Shown here: in pieces, positions 36,080 to 47,900 of the stretch
Layout of the letters: each line of letters begins with the position of its first letter
Position numbering within the stretch: position 1 is the first letter of the stretch
Source of the DNA: Patiria pectinifera
Lineage: Eukaryota > Echinodermata > Asteroidea > Valvatida > Asterinidae
Reading direction: 5' to 3'
DNA: 64,000 nucleotides
Assembly: GCA_029964075.1 (NCBI GenBank)
Contig: CM057141.1
Location: forward strand, 11,966,001-12,030,000
Notes under the pieces: model-generated
The model's database searches: none
Told to the model about the DNA's origin: nothing
What the model saw: the letters and a program-made list of their open reading frames with translations, nothing else
Position numbers and translations under genes: made by a program

Positions 36080-36775
36080 AGGATTATCCCAACTATAGTT
36101 GGGGGCCCATGGCCATGGTATAGTTTGGGCCTAACATTTCCTATTCGGAATAACATGTTAACTTTGAGTTGCCATTATATATGGGTAAAAGTCCCAGTAC
36201 TTGTAGTTTGAATTTAGAATGAAGCAAATTTGTGGATTTGAGGATTTGAAAAAAAAACGATGCTGAAATGAAAGAGAACTTAAAAAGTACATGGAATTTT
36301 TTTTCCATTTCAAATTAAGAAGGCAGAAATATTGTATATGTTTAATGTGTAAGTTCTGAGAGGTTTATGATAAATTTTGTATATTTTGTTGTGAACTGTT
36401 TTTTTTGGGTTGTCATGCCTTTGATGCTGAAAGGAAGTGTATCATAGATATGCGAGGTGATGAAGTACAGTGGATTACATGAAAATGTATGGAATGGAAT
36501 TTACTAATTGTGTACACAAATTTTATACAATGTAACTTGATATGAAATAAATGAATCTCTACTGACTAAAATGTTTTTGACTACTCATTCAAGTTACATC
36601 TTATTATTCAAACTGATGGATTTCTCCTATTTTAAGCACCTTCTAAGAATTATGGTTGTAATTTATTTCACTTGAATTGTTTTAAATTGTGCTACCATCT
36701 TTTCCAGCTTAACAACCAATGGTCCATGATATTTGGCCATCGAAAGATTTGTTTTAAGCCAGCAAATTAACTCCG
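36080..36775. other. AT-rich intergenic sequence
   Basis: Contains AATAAA at 36546-36551 on the + strand, a distal candidate polyadenylation signal for AMFR. Nothing else is recognised. Confidence 0.35.
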
Positions 36776-36779
36776 AATA

Positions 36780-37105
36780 TGGCTCCAAATTGCAATCTAG
36801 GATAATATTCTGGAATGGGTCCATATTCAAATTTAGGGCAGTTTTTCCCAATATGGGTCCATATTCCAATTTTGGTGGAACTTCGAATAAAGCCCCGAAT
36901 TGCTATATAGGGCAATATTCCAATATGGACGCATATTCCAAAATGGGTCCAACTCCGAAAAGGGCTCCAAATAGCAATGAAGGGCAATATTCCAATATGG
37001 GTGCATGTTCCAATGTGGGTCGAACTCCGAATATAGCTCCATATTGCAATATAGGGCAATATTCCAATATGGGTTGTTATTCCAATATGGGTCGAACTCC
37101 GAAAT
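36780..37105 (-). repeat. 72-bp satellite, inverted leading block
   Basis: The satellite words are reversed here (GGGCAATATTCCAATATGGG, CATATTCCAATATGGGTC) relative to the block after 37110. Units are more diverged than in the main array. The inversion junction is near 37100-37125. Confidence 0.85.
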
Positions 37106-37109
37106 TGGA

Positions 37110-39620
37110 ATATTATGCTATTTGGAGGTTCTTTTGGAGTTCTACCCATATTGGAATATGCACCCATATTGGAATATTGCCCTATATTGCAATTTGCAGC
37201 CATTTTTGGAGTTCTGCCCATATTGGAATATTTACCCATATTGGAATATTGCCCTATATTGCAATTTGCAGCCAATTTTGGAGTTCTGCCCATATTGGAA
37301 TATGCACCCATATTTGAATATTGCCCAATGTTGCAATTTGCAGCCACTTTTGGAGTTCTACCCATATTGGAATATGCACCCATATTCGAATATTGCCCAA
37401 TGTTGCAATTTGCAGCCATTTTTGTAGTTCTGCCCATATTGGAATATGTATCCATATTGGAATATTGCCCCATATTGCAATATTGCAGCCATTTTTGGAG
37501 TAGTGCCCATATTGGAATATGCACCCATATTGGAATATTGCCCAATGTTGCAATTTGCAGCCACTTTTGGAGTTCTGCCCATATTGGAATATGCACCCAT
37601 ATTGGAATCTTGCCCTTTATTGTAATTTGCAGCCATTTTTGGAGTTCTGCCCATATTGGAATATGTACCCATATTGGAATATTGCCCTATATTGCAATTT
37701 GCAGCCACTTTTGGAGTTCTGCCCATATTGGAATATGCACCCATATTGGAATATTGCCCTATATTGCAATTTGCAGCCACTTTTGGAGTTCTGCCCATAT
37801 TGGAATATGCACCCATATTGGAATATTGCCCTATATTGCAATTTGCAGCCATTTTTGGAGTTCTGCCCATATTGGAATATGCACCCATATTGGAATATTG
37901 CCCTATATTGCAATTTGCAGCCATTTTTGGAGTTCTGCCCATATTGGAATATGCACCCATATTGGAATATTGCCCTATATTGCAATTTGCAGCCATTTTT
38001 GGAGTTCTGCCCATATTGGAATATGCACCCATATTCGAATATTGCCCTATATTGCAATTTGCAGCCATTTTTGGAATTCTGCCCATATTGGAATATGCAC
38101 CCATATTGGAATATTGCCCTATATTGCAATTTGCAGCCATTTTTGGAGTTCTACCCATATTGGAATATGCACCCATATTGGAATATTGCCCTATATTGCA
38201 ATTTGCAGCCATTTTTGGAGTTCTGCCCATATTGGAATATGCACCCATATTGGAATATTGCCCTATATTGCAATTTGCAGCCATTTTTGGAGTTCTGCCC
38301 ATATTGGAATATGCACCCATATTGGAATATTGCCCTATATTGCAATTTGCAGCCATTTTTGGAGTTCTGCCCATATTGGAATATGCACCCATATTGGAAT
38401 ATTGCCCAATGTTGCAATTTGCAGCCATTTTTGGAATTCTGCCCAAATTGGAATATGCACCCATATTCGAATATTGCCCAATGTTGCAATTTGCAGCCAC
38501 TTTTGGAGTTTTACCCATATTGGAATATGCACCCATATTGGAATATTGCCCTATATTGCAATTTGCAGCCACTTTTGGAGTTCTACCCATATTGGAATAT
38601 GCACCCATATTGGAACATTGCCCTATATTGCAATTTGCTGCCACTTTTGGAGTTCTGCCCATATTGGAATATGCACCCATATTGGAATATTGCCCTATAT
38701 TGCAATTTGCAGCCATTTTTGGAGTTCTACCCATATTGGAATATGCACCCATATTGGAATATTGCCCTATATTGCAATTTGCAGCCATTTTTGGAGTTCT
38801 GCCCATATTGGAATATGCACCCATATTGGAATATTGCCCTATATTGCAATTTGCAGCCATTTTTGGAGTTCTGCCCATATTGGAATATGCACCCATATTG
38901 GAATATTGCCCTATATTGCAATTTGCAGCCATTTTTGGAGTTCTGCCCATATTGGAATATGCACCCATATTCGAATATTGCCCTATATTGCAATTTGCAG
39001 CCATTTTTGGAATTCTGCCCAAATTGGAATATGCACCCATATTCGAATATTGCCCAATGTTGCAATTTGCAGCCACTTTTGGAGTTTTACCCATATTGGA
39101 ATATGCACCCATATTGGAATATTGCCCTATATTGCAATTTGCAGCCACTTTTGGAGTTCTACCCATATTGGAATATGCACCCATATTGGAACATTGCCCT
39201 ATATTGCAATTTGCTGCCACTTTTGGAGTTCTGCCCATATTGGAATATGCACCCATATTGGGATATTGCCCTGTATTGCTATTTGGAGCTACTTTCGGAG
39301 TTTGACCCATTTTAGAATATGCACCCATATTGGAATATTGCCCTTTATTGGTATTTGGAGCTACTTTCGAATTTCTGCCCATATTGGAATATGCAACCCA
39401 TATTGGAATATTGCCCCTATATTGCTACTTGGAGCTATTTCGTTATTTCTGCCCATATTGGAATTTTGCCTTATATTGCTATTTGGAGCTTTTTCAGAGT
39501 TCCGGCCTTATTGGAATATGCACCCATATTGGGATATGCACCCATATTAGAATATTGCCCTATATTGCAATTTGCAGCCACTTTTTGGAGTTCGACCAAT
39601 ATTGAAATAGGGAATAAACA
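37110..39620 (+). repeat. 72-bp satellite array made of four 18-bp subunits
   Basis: About 34 units of 72 bp. Each unit is four 18-mers: GCCATTTTTGGAGTTCTG, CCCATATTGGAATATGCA, CCCATATTGGAATATTGC and CCTATATTGCAATTTGCA. A block of 8 units is duplicated at 576-bp spacing: the rare variant TGGAACATTG occurs at 38611 and 39187. Because 72 is a multiple of 3 and the unit lacks stop codons in nearly all frames, long open frames arise on both strands, the largest being 37115-39550. They repeat every 24 residues and are not credible proteins. Confidence 0.95.
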
Positions 39621-39737
39621 AAAAAAGAGGAAACTCCAATTTTTACAAGACTTTGTACAGCGTTTTTCAATTTTTAATGGCATAAGTGTGAATTAAAAAA
39701 AGAGGAAATCAGCGGCTCCGAGGAAAAGTTGCATGCA

Positions 39738-39810
39738 TGCATATTGGAAAATGCACCCATATTGGAATATTGCCCTATATTGCAATTTGAAGCCACTATC
39801 GACCCATATT
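39738..39810 (+). repeat. Detached satellite unit
   Basis: One diverged 72-bp unit (CATATTGGAAAATGCACCCA) separated from the main array by about 120 bp of unrelated sequence. Confidence 0.7.
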
Positions 39811-41786
39811 TGAATAATTAAACACCCAAATCTCATTTTCTAACTCGAGTTATCATCCGAAAACCATTTACATTATGTACATTTAACTCACCACGCAAAT
39901 CCCAATCCCAACTTGCCTGAAACCAATCCCAAACGACATTTCCAACTCAAGTTATCATCTGGAAATTAAGTTGCCTGGACGGACCGACGCCTGCTCGGAT
40001 GTCCGAAGGAATACCCCTCCAACCTCTTGGCCGAGGGGTAAAAACCATTCCATTCAAGTGCAAAAGATTGTTAAAAAAAAACCAAATGAACTTCAGCCCA
40101 ACAGAATAATTTTCAGACGTACGCATTTTGTTCAATGTTTCTTCTTTTTTTATCAGTGCTTTCCATTCAACATAAAAATCAAATTGGCCATTAAGTTTAC
40201 AATCAAACTAATAATGACAACTCATGCCCAAAATAGATTATAAAATATGTATTACAAACTGTAGTTAAAATGTGAATTTTGCCGTTTGTGTAGAACACTT
40301 GCTCATGAGAGCTTTACCAAAAGCCGGCAAGAAAAGTGAAGAAAAGTGTTTCAATGTGACATCAGAGATTACTTTATTAACTATAATTATGGTAGATAGA
40401 GCATCATTGGGAAAGAATGCTACATCCCACTTTTTTTCATCACATATTTATGAAGGTCAGTTATTACTTTGGAAATTCACTCGACTCCCCATAGACTTTG
40501 TACACAACTATAGAAGTGGCGTCAAATTACTACATTCCTTCCCATTATCGTTTGCTATAGTTGGACAGCTGCAGTATGTCGCCATGCATAATGCATGCAA
40601 CATTATGAACACACTCAACTTGACTCAAGTAAAAAAAATGTTTCCATACAACGTTAACCTTTCCAATTTTCCAACTGACATTTTAAAACACTACCCATTT
40701 TATCAAAAGAATTGCCAGATTGCTTGAGCAAATTAACAACCTAAAGTACACAGTCAGTCATGCACTTCATATCAAGCTGTGTCTACTATTGTCCCTCACA
40801 TCACTGTGCTTTTAGTACAATGTATTTTTTTCCAATTCAGGAAACTTAAGAAAGAGCAAAAAGGCTTTGACAGAGATTTCTCACAAAGTGATGAAGGAGT
40901 TACATTTGTACATTGACATGCAGAGAAAATGTACCAATACTTGGAGTGCAACAACATGCACATGTACATCGTCAAATTGAAAAGTGGGTATGGGTAGTGA
41001 CTTGAATTAAATTACATTAAAAATAAATCTTAGCTCAATACATGCAATTAAACACCTTGACAAGAATTACAAACAAAACTGCTTTTTTAAATGTATTTTA
41101 CCAGCTGAAATATGCAACCACTTTGCAATTAAATTTTGACAAGCAACGCAACTGCAAAACAGAAAAAAGAATCCTGCATACTTTTTTTTTATTCCACGTT
41201 TGAAATGTTAACTCTTCTTTCTCTCAGCCTGCTGCCTGAATAGCGAGCATAGATTTACAAAAGCGTAAGCTTAATACACAAACCATAAGCAATGTTTAGT
41301 GCTGTAATCCACAAATGTATCTAATACAGCCAAGCCCACACACAAAGTTCATTCACGCTTATCTTCAAGCAAACCTGAGTCTCTGATGCCTGTTAATACC
41401 ACCATGTATCAATGTAGAAATACAGCAATGTATTAACCCCCCTGCTGTTAAAAAGGTCACAAACAGTCAAAGTTTCCTTCCACTTTCCCTGCTATATTCT
41501 CAACACACAAATGGGTCACTTTTGACCCAAGTAACAGCATGGCTCAGCATGTGTGTTTGCTTAGGAGGGTTAATATGTTTAGCAACCTTTAACTGCTAGA
41601 CAACTTAATTGAAAACGGACCTCATAGAATTCTTTTGAACTCTTTGCACACAGCAAGTCAACCAATTGAAACTAAATGGCACCAACTGGACAAAACAAAT
41701 CAAGCTCATAGTCATGTCACAGTGTTCACATTCTAATTTAGGCAGTCGCTGCCATATTTATATCTTGTCCACCATCAGCAGTTTTA
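39811..41786 (-). other. ZNF236: ZNF236 3' flank and probable 3' UTR
   Basis: No coding exon is seen. On the - strand AATAAAAAAAAAG at 41193-41188 is a candidate polyadenylation signal, about 595 bp beyond the stop codon. The open frame at 40272-40727 has no domain, and its middle resembles the repeat at 35222-35430. Confidence 0.4.
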
Positions 41787-41974
41787 CTACGTGAAGAAGT
41801 GTGGTACAATACTTTCCAGGTCTATGGATTCCTGGGCCCCGCTGGTCTCCCCGGCCGGGACGCTACCCATGACCTCTGACATGTCCTCACCATCCTCCAT
41901 CTCTGCCGGCATTGGCTGGCCCGGGTCAAACGTCCCCGTGTTGTGAGCCCGGATCTTGTGGACTCGTAGGTTGC
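41787..41974 (-). CDS. ZNF236: ZNF236 coding exon 8 (residues 1806-1867 and stop)
   Basis: Follows acceptor ACCATTACAG. It completes the last finger ([10 protein letters not shown]) and ends with an acidic tail and HFFT. The stop TAG is at 41789-41787. Confidence 0.93.
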
Positions 41975-44900
41975 CTGTAATGGTGACAAATAGAAAATGG
42001 TGCATTAATAAGGGAATAAATGTCTGCTTTGGAGGTGTTAAACACTGTTTAAGACTGGTTGGAGTCTGGAATACTGCCCAAGTAGGTATTTATTCCCATT
42101 CATGAATATCTTTTCGGTCAAAAAATTCTAAACTTTTCTGTACTATTTAGGACTATGAATTACTGACTCACTGGTAGTTTTACCCATGCCTACGTGAGGA
42201 TCGTGAACGTTCAACCAATAAAACGGTGAAAGGCACTGGATTTCATAGAAGTCAAATTTCATGTTACACTGGAAAAGTTTTTAAGACCAGCCAGCCATGT
42301 CTTTATCATCCGTTTAAGACCGGCCACGTGACGGGCTCTCGACCAATGGGAATGAGTAAACTGTCTTAGATATTTATGAATAACAAGTGTTATACAATTA
42401 TGACCATTTTGGGTATTCCTAGGGTATTTTGTTAGACCCTAACCGTTGTGTAGGAATTCCAATTAGCGACAATACTTTGTTGTTGAGAACACTGACTATG
42501 TATTGTGTGTACGTGCGTGGACGATGTACCTCTCTGTGAGAATGCCATGTTGCAGAATTCACACTGGTGGGGCTTCTCTCCAGTGTGTCTCATCATGTGC
42601 ATCTGGAGACTGTTCTTCTGGTTGAAGCCCTTGTCACATTGGGGACAGGTGAACGGCCGCTCCCCTGCAATCAATCAAAAGGTACAGTAGGCCGTTATAG
42701 ACTAGGGGATATTTCAAAAATTATTACATGAAGAGGCATTTTCGAGTAGAAGTTGGTAACATAGCTATTGTACCTAATTCGGGGGTGCTGAATCCGAAAA
42801 TGATGGTTACCAAGCTGGATTTTTTAGTGGAAATATAGCTATGTTACCAACTGCTACTTGAAAATGCCTCTCCTTGCCCTAAATGAGCCCTTTTTTGTGA
42901 AATATCGCCTAGTCTATTAGCGAGGAGAAAATGTTTACACCGCCTGCTCAAATTTTTATACACTTGTTGTTCTCACTGGAATAACACCTGGAAAATATCA
43001 AATGCTAATGTAAACACTGGAGTCGGTTGCCGTTGCAAGAAGGATTACTCATTCTATGGCAAACCTACAAACGACCAACGTTACGATGATCTACAGAGTG
43101 TCCCCCAGAGAGTGTCTGTCTGACTATTTTTGAAATAACTACAAAACCATGAAGTCAATTTTGAAAATGTTTGACTGTGCAGATACTCCCTATCCTTGGC
43201 CCAAACCCCTATGAGTTTCATGTAATTTCAGTCACACATCACTACACAATATGCAATAGGCAATTGATCACAACAACATTTTTTTAACACTGTGACCAAG
43301 TTCCTTGCCTTAATCAATTTCAGTGCTGTGTAATGTGAAATCCTTCATGTTGTGAACAGGGCTGCAGTTGGGATTTGAGTCATTTGCCTGGCTATCAGTC
43401 ATCATGGCACGACCTCAGTTTAATGCTCAAGTGCAAATGATTCCAATCCCTAACCACGTCAGCCTTTTATAACAACATGCAGGATTTTACACAGCTTACA
43501 TAAAACAGCACTGAAATCAATTAAGCAAGGAACTTGGTCATTGTCCGAAAACGTAGTTGTGATTAATTGATCATTGTGCGGTGAGGCGTGATGGAAATAA
43601 AACGAAACTCATAGGGGTCTAGGCCAAGGATAAGGAGTATCTGCACAATCAAGCATTTTTGAAATTGGCTTCATGGTTTTGTAGTTATTTCAAAAATAGT
43701 CAGACGGACATTTTTTTTGGAGACATATTGTACATCGGGTTTGCAGGGGACATGACCATGACACAGCATGGTACCCACTACTTGATAAACCCGCACTGTA
43801 GTGATCACATGAGTGCCAGCAGGGGGCATGACCAAGATGGCCATTGCTGTCAATCACCTGTGTGTATCCGGACATGTCTCTGCAGCTGGCTCTGCTTGCT
43901 GAAGGCCTTCGCGCAGATGTCACACTTAAAGGGTGTAGTCTTGGAGCCTCGGACAGTTGGGGTCTTGGGCAGGTGGGTGGATTCATGTTCCTTGAGATGG
44001 CTGTGCCGCTTGAAGGCCTTGTTGCAGATGGAGCAAACAAAAGGTCGCAGGTCGCCGTGGGCGTCGCTTTGATGCTTGCGCAACTGGTTCATGGAGGTGA
44101 ACACCTGTTCGGGGTTGAAATATCAATGGTTTCACTCCCCTGTATCAAAAGATTTGTTACATTTCTATATAGTTTGCCAGCCCATTCAACAAATTTGGCC
44201 CTTCACAAAGTTTGCAGCTATCCAAAAAGTAACTGATGAAATTATTGTTGAAAATGATCCGTGAACTGGTGCGCGCAAGCGTTGAAATGACGCACGCGCG
44301 CGGTTGCTATGATTCGTCAGTTCAGTGTGAGACATCACATAATCGGCTGAATGAGAACTTGTCCCGGATGCTGATGTCGGGCGCAATTCAAAACATGACT
44401 CGGTTATTTTTTAAATGAAATCAAGATCCTAGTATATTGTTTTCTCAGAATCTACAGCATTCAGAGCTAAAACTTCAGTATGTTAGGTGTTAGAGCACAT
44501 TTCTTTAGATTTTGAACACAAATGCACAAAATTTGACAAATGATATACTCTTCCTTTAAGCCTGCAATAATGTTTTGACCATGTAATAATATTTCGACCA
44601 GCAAGTGGATTTTTCCCCCTTAAAGTGAAGACCTGCAAAGGATCGCTATGAGAAATATAAACAAAAGATGTGGTTCTATCATAACTCACCAGAGTGCAGT
44701 CCTGTGCGTTGCATGTGTACAGAGATCCTATGGATGCTGCTGCTTCAGTCACAGATATGGTGCTTTGCTTTGCTTCAGATGAGTCAGGGCTCTCATCTAG
44801 TGTTTCTTCTCTACTTGATGCATCCTGTTCTGGGTCCTGATAAATGTTCACTTTCAGGACCTCCATTGTACTTTGGCTCATGCTGGTGCTGGCCTCTCCT

Positions 44901-47900
44901 GGCTGACTGAGAGAGGTCTGATTAGAGGCTCCGGTAATGGCACCAATTCCAGTCTGCAGGACAATGTTCTGGGAGAGGTTGATTGTTTCCCCTCCTAGGG
45001 ACAGATGGAAGGTCTGCTGACCAACGCTGGACGGGTCAGCAGTGAGGGCCGAGTCACCCAGAGCCAGGGATCGCTCATCGTGAACAGTCTGCAACATCTC
45101 GTTAATGATGGGATCAGTCTGAGAGGTGATGATGGACGGCTGGGTAGTCACCAGCGATGTGATGGGGGTTGTGGATTGAACTAAAGCCCCCGCAACATCC
45201 GACATGGCCATCTGTGGCCGTTTCTGGGACTGCAATGGTTGGTTCAGCTGCTGGGCAGGGTGCGTCAGATCCTCAGGCAGTGCTCTGGCCCCACTGGCGA
45301 CAGTGCTAAGATTCAACGCTTGATCCATGCTGGGATGGATTAAGACTTGCGATGTTGAAGGCTGCGACGAGCCAGCACTGAAAGATACAGGGATAATTGG
45401 CAGCTCTTGTTGCTGGGTTGGTGTTATCAGACTTGTGTCGAGTGTGACTGGTGTGGAATCAGTTGTGTTGGATACCAACGGTGGGTTGTCTACCGGCACC
45501 TGCAGCATGCTGGGGTCAATCCGCACCAGCAGATGCTGCTGGGGATCAGCCGCCTGAGTAAAGGCTGACTGAGGGAGGTTTTGTTCTGGAGCTGTGGTAA
45601 CAAGACCCTGATCACTCTGCGGCAACTGCAAGCCAATCTGGCCCAAGTTCAAGTCCCCAGCCTGCAGCATGATCGGATTTAAACTGCCATGCTGGAGTTG
45701 CTGAAGCAGACTGGGATCTATCTGTACAGTGATGCTCTGATCAAGCCCCTGCAGCTGCAGACCTTGTCCCAGATTTGTGGCGGTCAGCTGGAGCTGAAGC
45801 CCCTCCAGTCCCTGCATGACTGTGCCTCCCATGCCCCCGTCTCCAAACGTCAGGCCTTCATTGCCGGCAATTGTGATAGGAAGGACTTGAGCCTGGCCAC
45901 CTAAAGCCTGTTGCTGCTGCTGAAGCAAAGTTTGTTCAGTTTCCTCGACAGATAAATTGCTTGCAGCTTGAGCGTTAGTGGACTCGGCAAGGTTGTACTG
46001 CTGATCTGCATTCGTGGTGGCTGATTTGTGGGAGGCCTTGCCCACCTTCTTGATCGTCAAGGGCTTGAAATGGGCCATGATGTGCATCTTTCTTGAACCA
46101 GAGGTTCGGAAACGTTCATCACAGTGTGGACACTTGAACGGTTTTGCGCCTGTATGCAGACGCATGTGCACCTTCAGACTGCCCTTGGTGGCAAAGACAG
46201 TTCTGCAGATATGACAGGTGACACTCTTCCCTCCCCTGTGTGTACGCATGTGACATTCCAGAGTGGACTTGACAGTGAATGTCTTGCCGCATTCATCACA
46301 TTTGAATGGCTTCTCACCAGTATGAATGCGAATGTGTCGAACCAAGTCACTGGGCTTCTTAAAACTCTTGGGACAGTGATCACACTTGTTGGCAAACTTG
46401 GGCCCTTTCTCAAGGATCTCATTCTTGTCCTGGATCTCACTAATGCGATCTTTGTCCAAGACTTCTTGGATGAGAACCTTCTCTGACACACTGGCATTGC
46501 GAGGAGGCAGAGTCTTCTTGAGCTCCTTGGTCTCTTCCTCTGTGAAGACCACCACATTTCTTGTGCGTCGGTTTTCTGCACCTGCACTCCGCTCTATTTC
46601 CTCATGGGCTGCCCTGATGTGGCGTTTCAGGTGAATGGCTGTTCTGAAAGATTCGTCACAATTTGGGCAGTCAAATGGACGAACATCACTGTGAATTGTC
46701 ATGTGACGAGTGAGAGACCCATTAGTAGTGAAGCTGGTGTTGCAAATGTTACATGCGTATGCCTTAACTCCTGTATGAGTTCTTTGGTGGGACTTCAGCA
46801 CTCCTGATGATACAAAGGATCGTCCACACTGAATGCAAGTGTAGGGCTTCTCTCCTGTATGGGACCTGATGTGCTGCTTCAAGTGACTGGATTTCTTGAA
46901 AGCCTTGTTACAGTAGCCACATCTATACGTCCTCTTACCATCTTCCATCTCAGCACGCAGAAGCCGCATTCGCTGATTAACAGTCTGCGTGGGAATTTGA
47001 TCTTGCTGGACCACAACGTTAGGCTGAAAGATACCTGAAGACTGGCCAGTGATGGCCTCAAGCTGCTGCTGGATCTGTTGCGTCTGCAGGCTGATTTGTT
47101 GCTCCTGGGTCAATCCTGTCTGGCTGTTAGCCAAGTTGGCCAGCTGCTGGGTCAGCAGAAACGTCTGGCTGTTAATAGTTGCTTGAGATAGTGTGTCCTG
47201 TGCAGTCAAGGCATCGAGGTTAGACTGGGCGAGTGCACCTTGCGCCAACGCCTGTGAAGAGAGGTTCGTGTCTGATGATTCAAGAGAAGCCTGCTGTCTA
47301 AGGACTTCCTGTGTCTGGCTGCTCAGCTGACCCAGCAAAGATGCCTGATTCTGCACTGAAACTGCACCCACAGCAGCCAACTGATCCACGATACTCTGTT
47401 GAGATGTTGGCTGAGCCTGCAGTTGCTGTGTCTGTGAAGGGTTTTCATTCTCGTCTGTCTCCTGGGCTGCAGCAGATACCTGTTCCAGGGCTTGTAGACC
47501 CAACTCCCGCTTATGTGTCTTCATGTGCTTCTTACAATTTACAGATGTCTTGAAGGTCTTCTGGCAGTAAGGACACATGAATGGCCTAACTTCACTGTGT
47601 GTGGACATGTGTCGCTTCAAGCTGCCATTTGTGGTAAAAGTGCAGGCGCAAAGCAAACACTTGTAAGATTTGATGCCAGAATGGGTACGGCTGTGAGATT
47701 TCAAGACACCAGAGGATACAAAGGACTTTCCACACTGGAGACATCTGTATGGTTTTTCGCCAGTATGTGAGCGAACATGCTGCTTGAGATGGCTGGACTT
47801 CTTGAAGCTTTTGGCACAGTAGGCACATTTGTATGGCCGGTCGATGCTGCTGCCTCCTTGCTGTAGCCCATTGCCGATGTATTCATTGTTGTACATAGCA

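Noticed and set aside
37115..39550. Giant open frame on the + strand, and its 674-codon partner on the - strand, as a repeat protein gene
   Set aside because: They follow from a 72-bp satellite period and few stop codons; open frames exist on both strands with no start context, splice signals or domain.
37110..39620. CRISPR-like array of 72-bp repeats
   Set aside because: Pure tandem satellite with no spacer sequence between units.
40272..40727. 151-codon frame as a gene
   Set aside because: No domain or splice context, and part of it resembles a dispersed foldback repeat.
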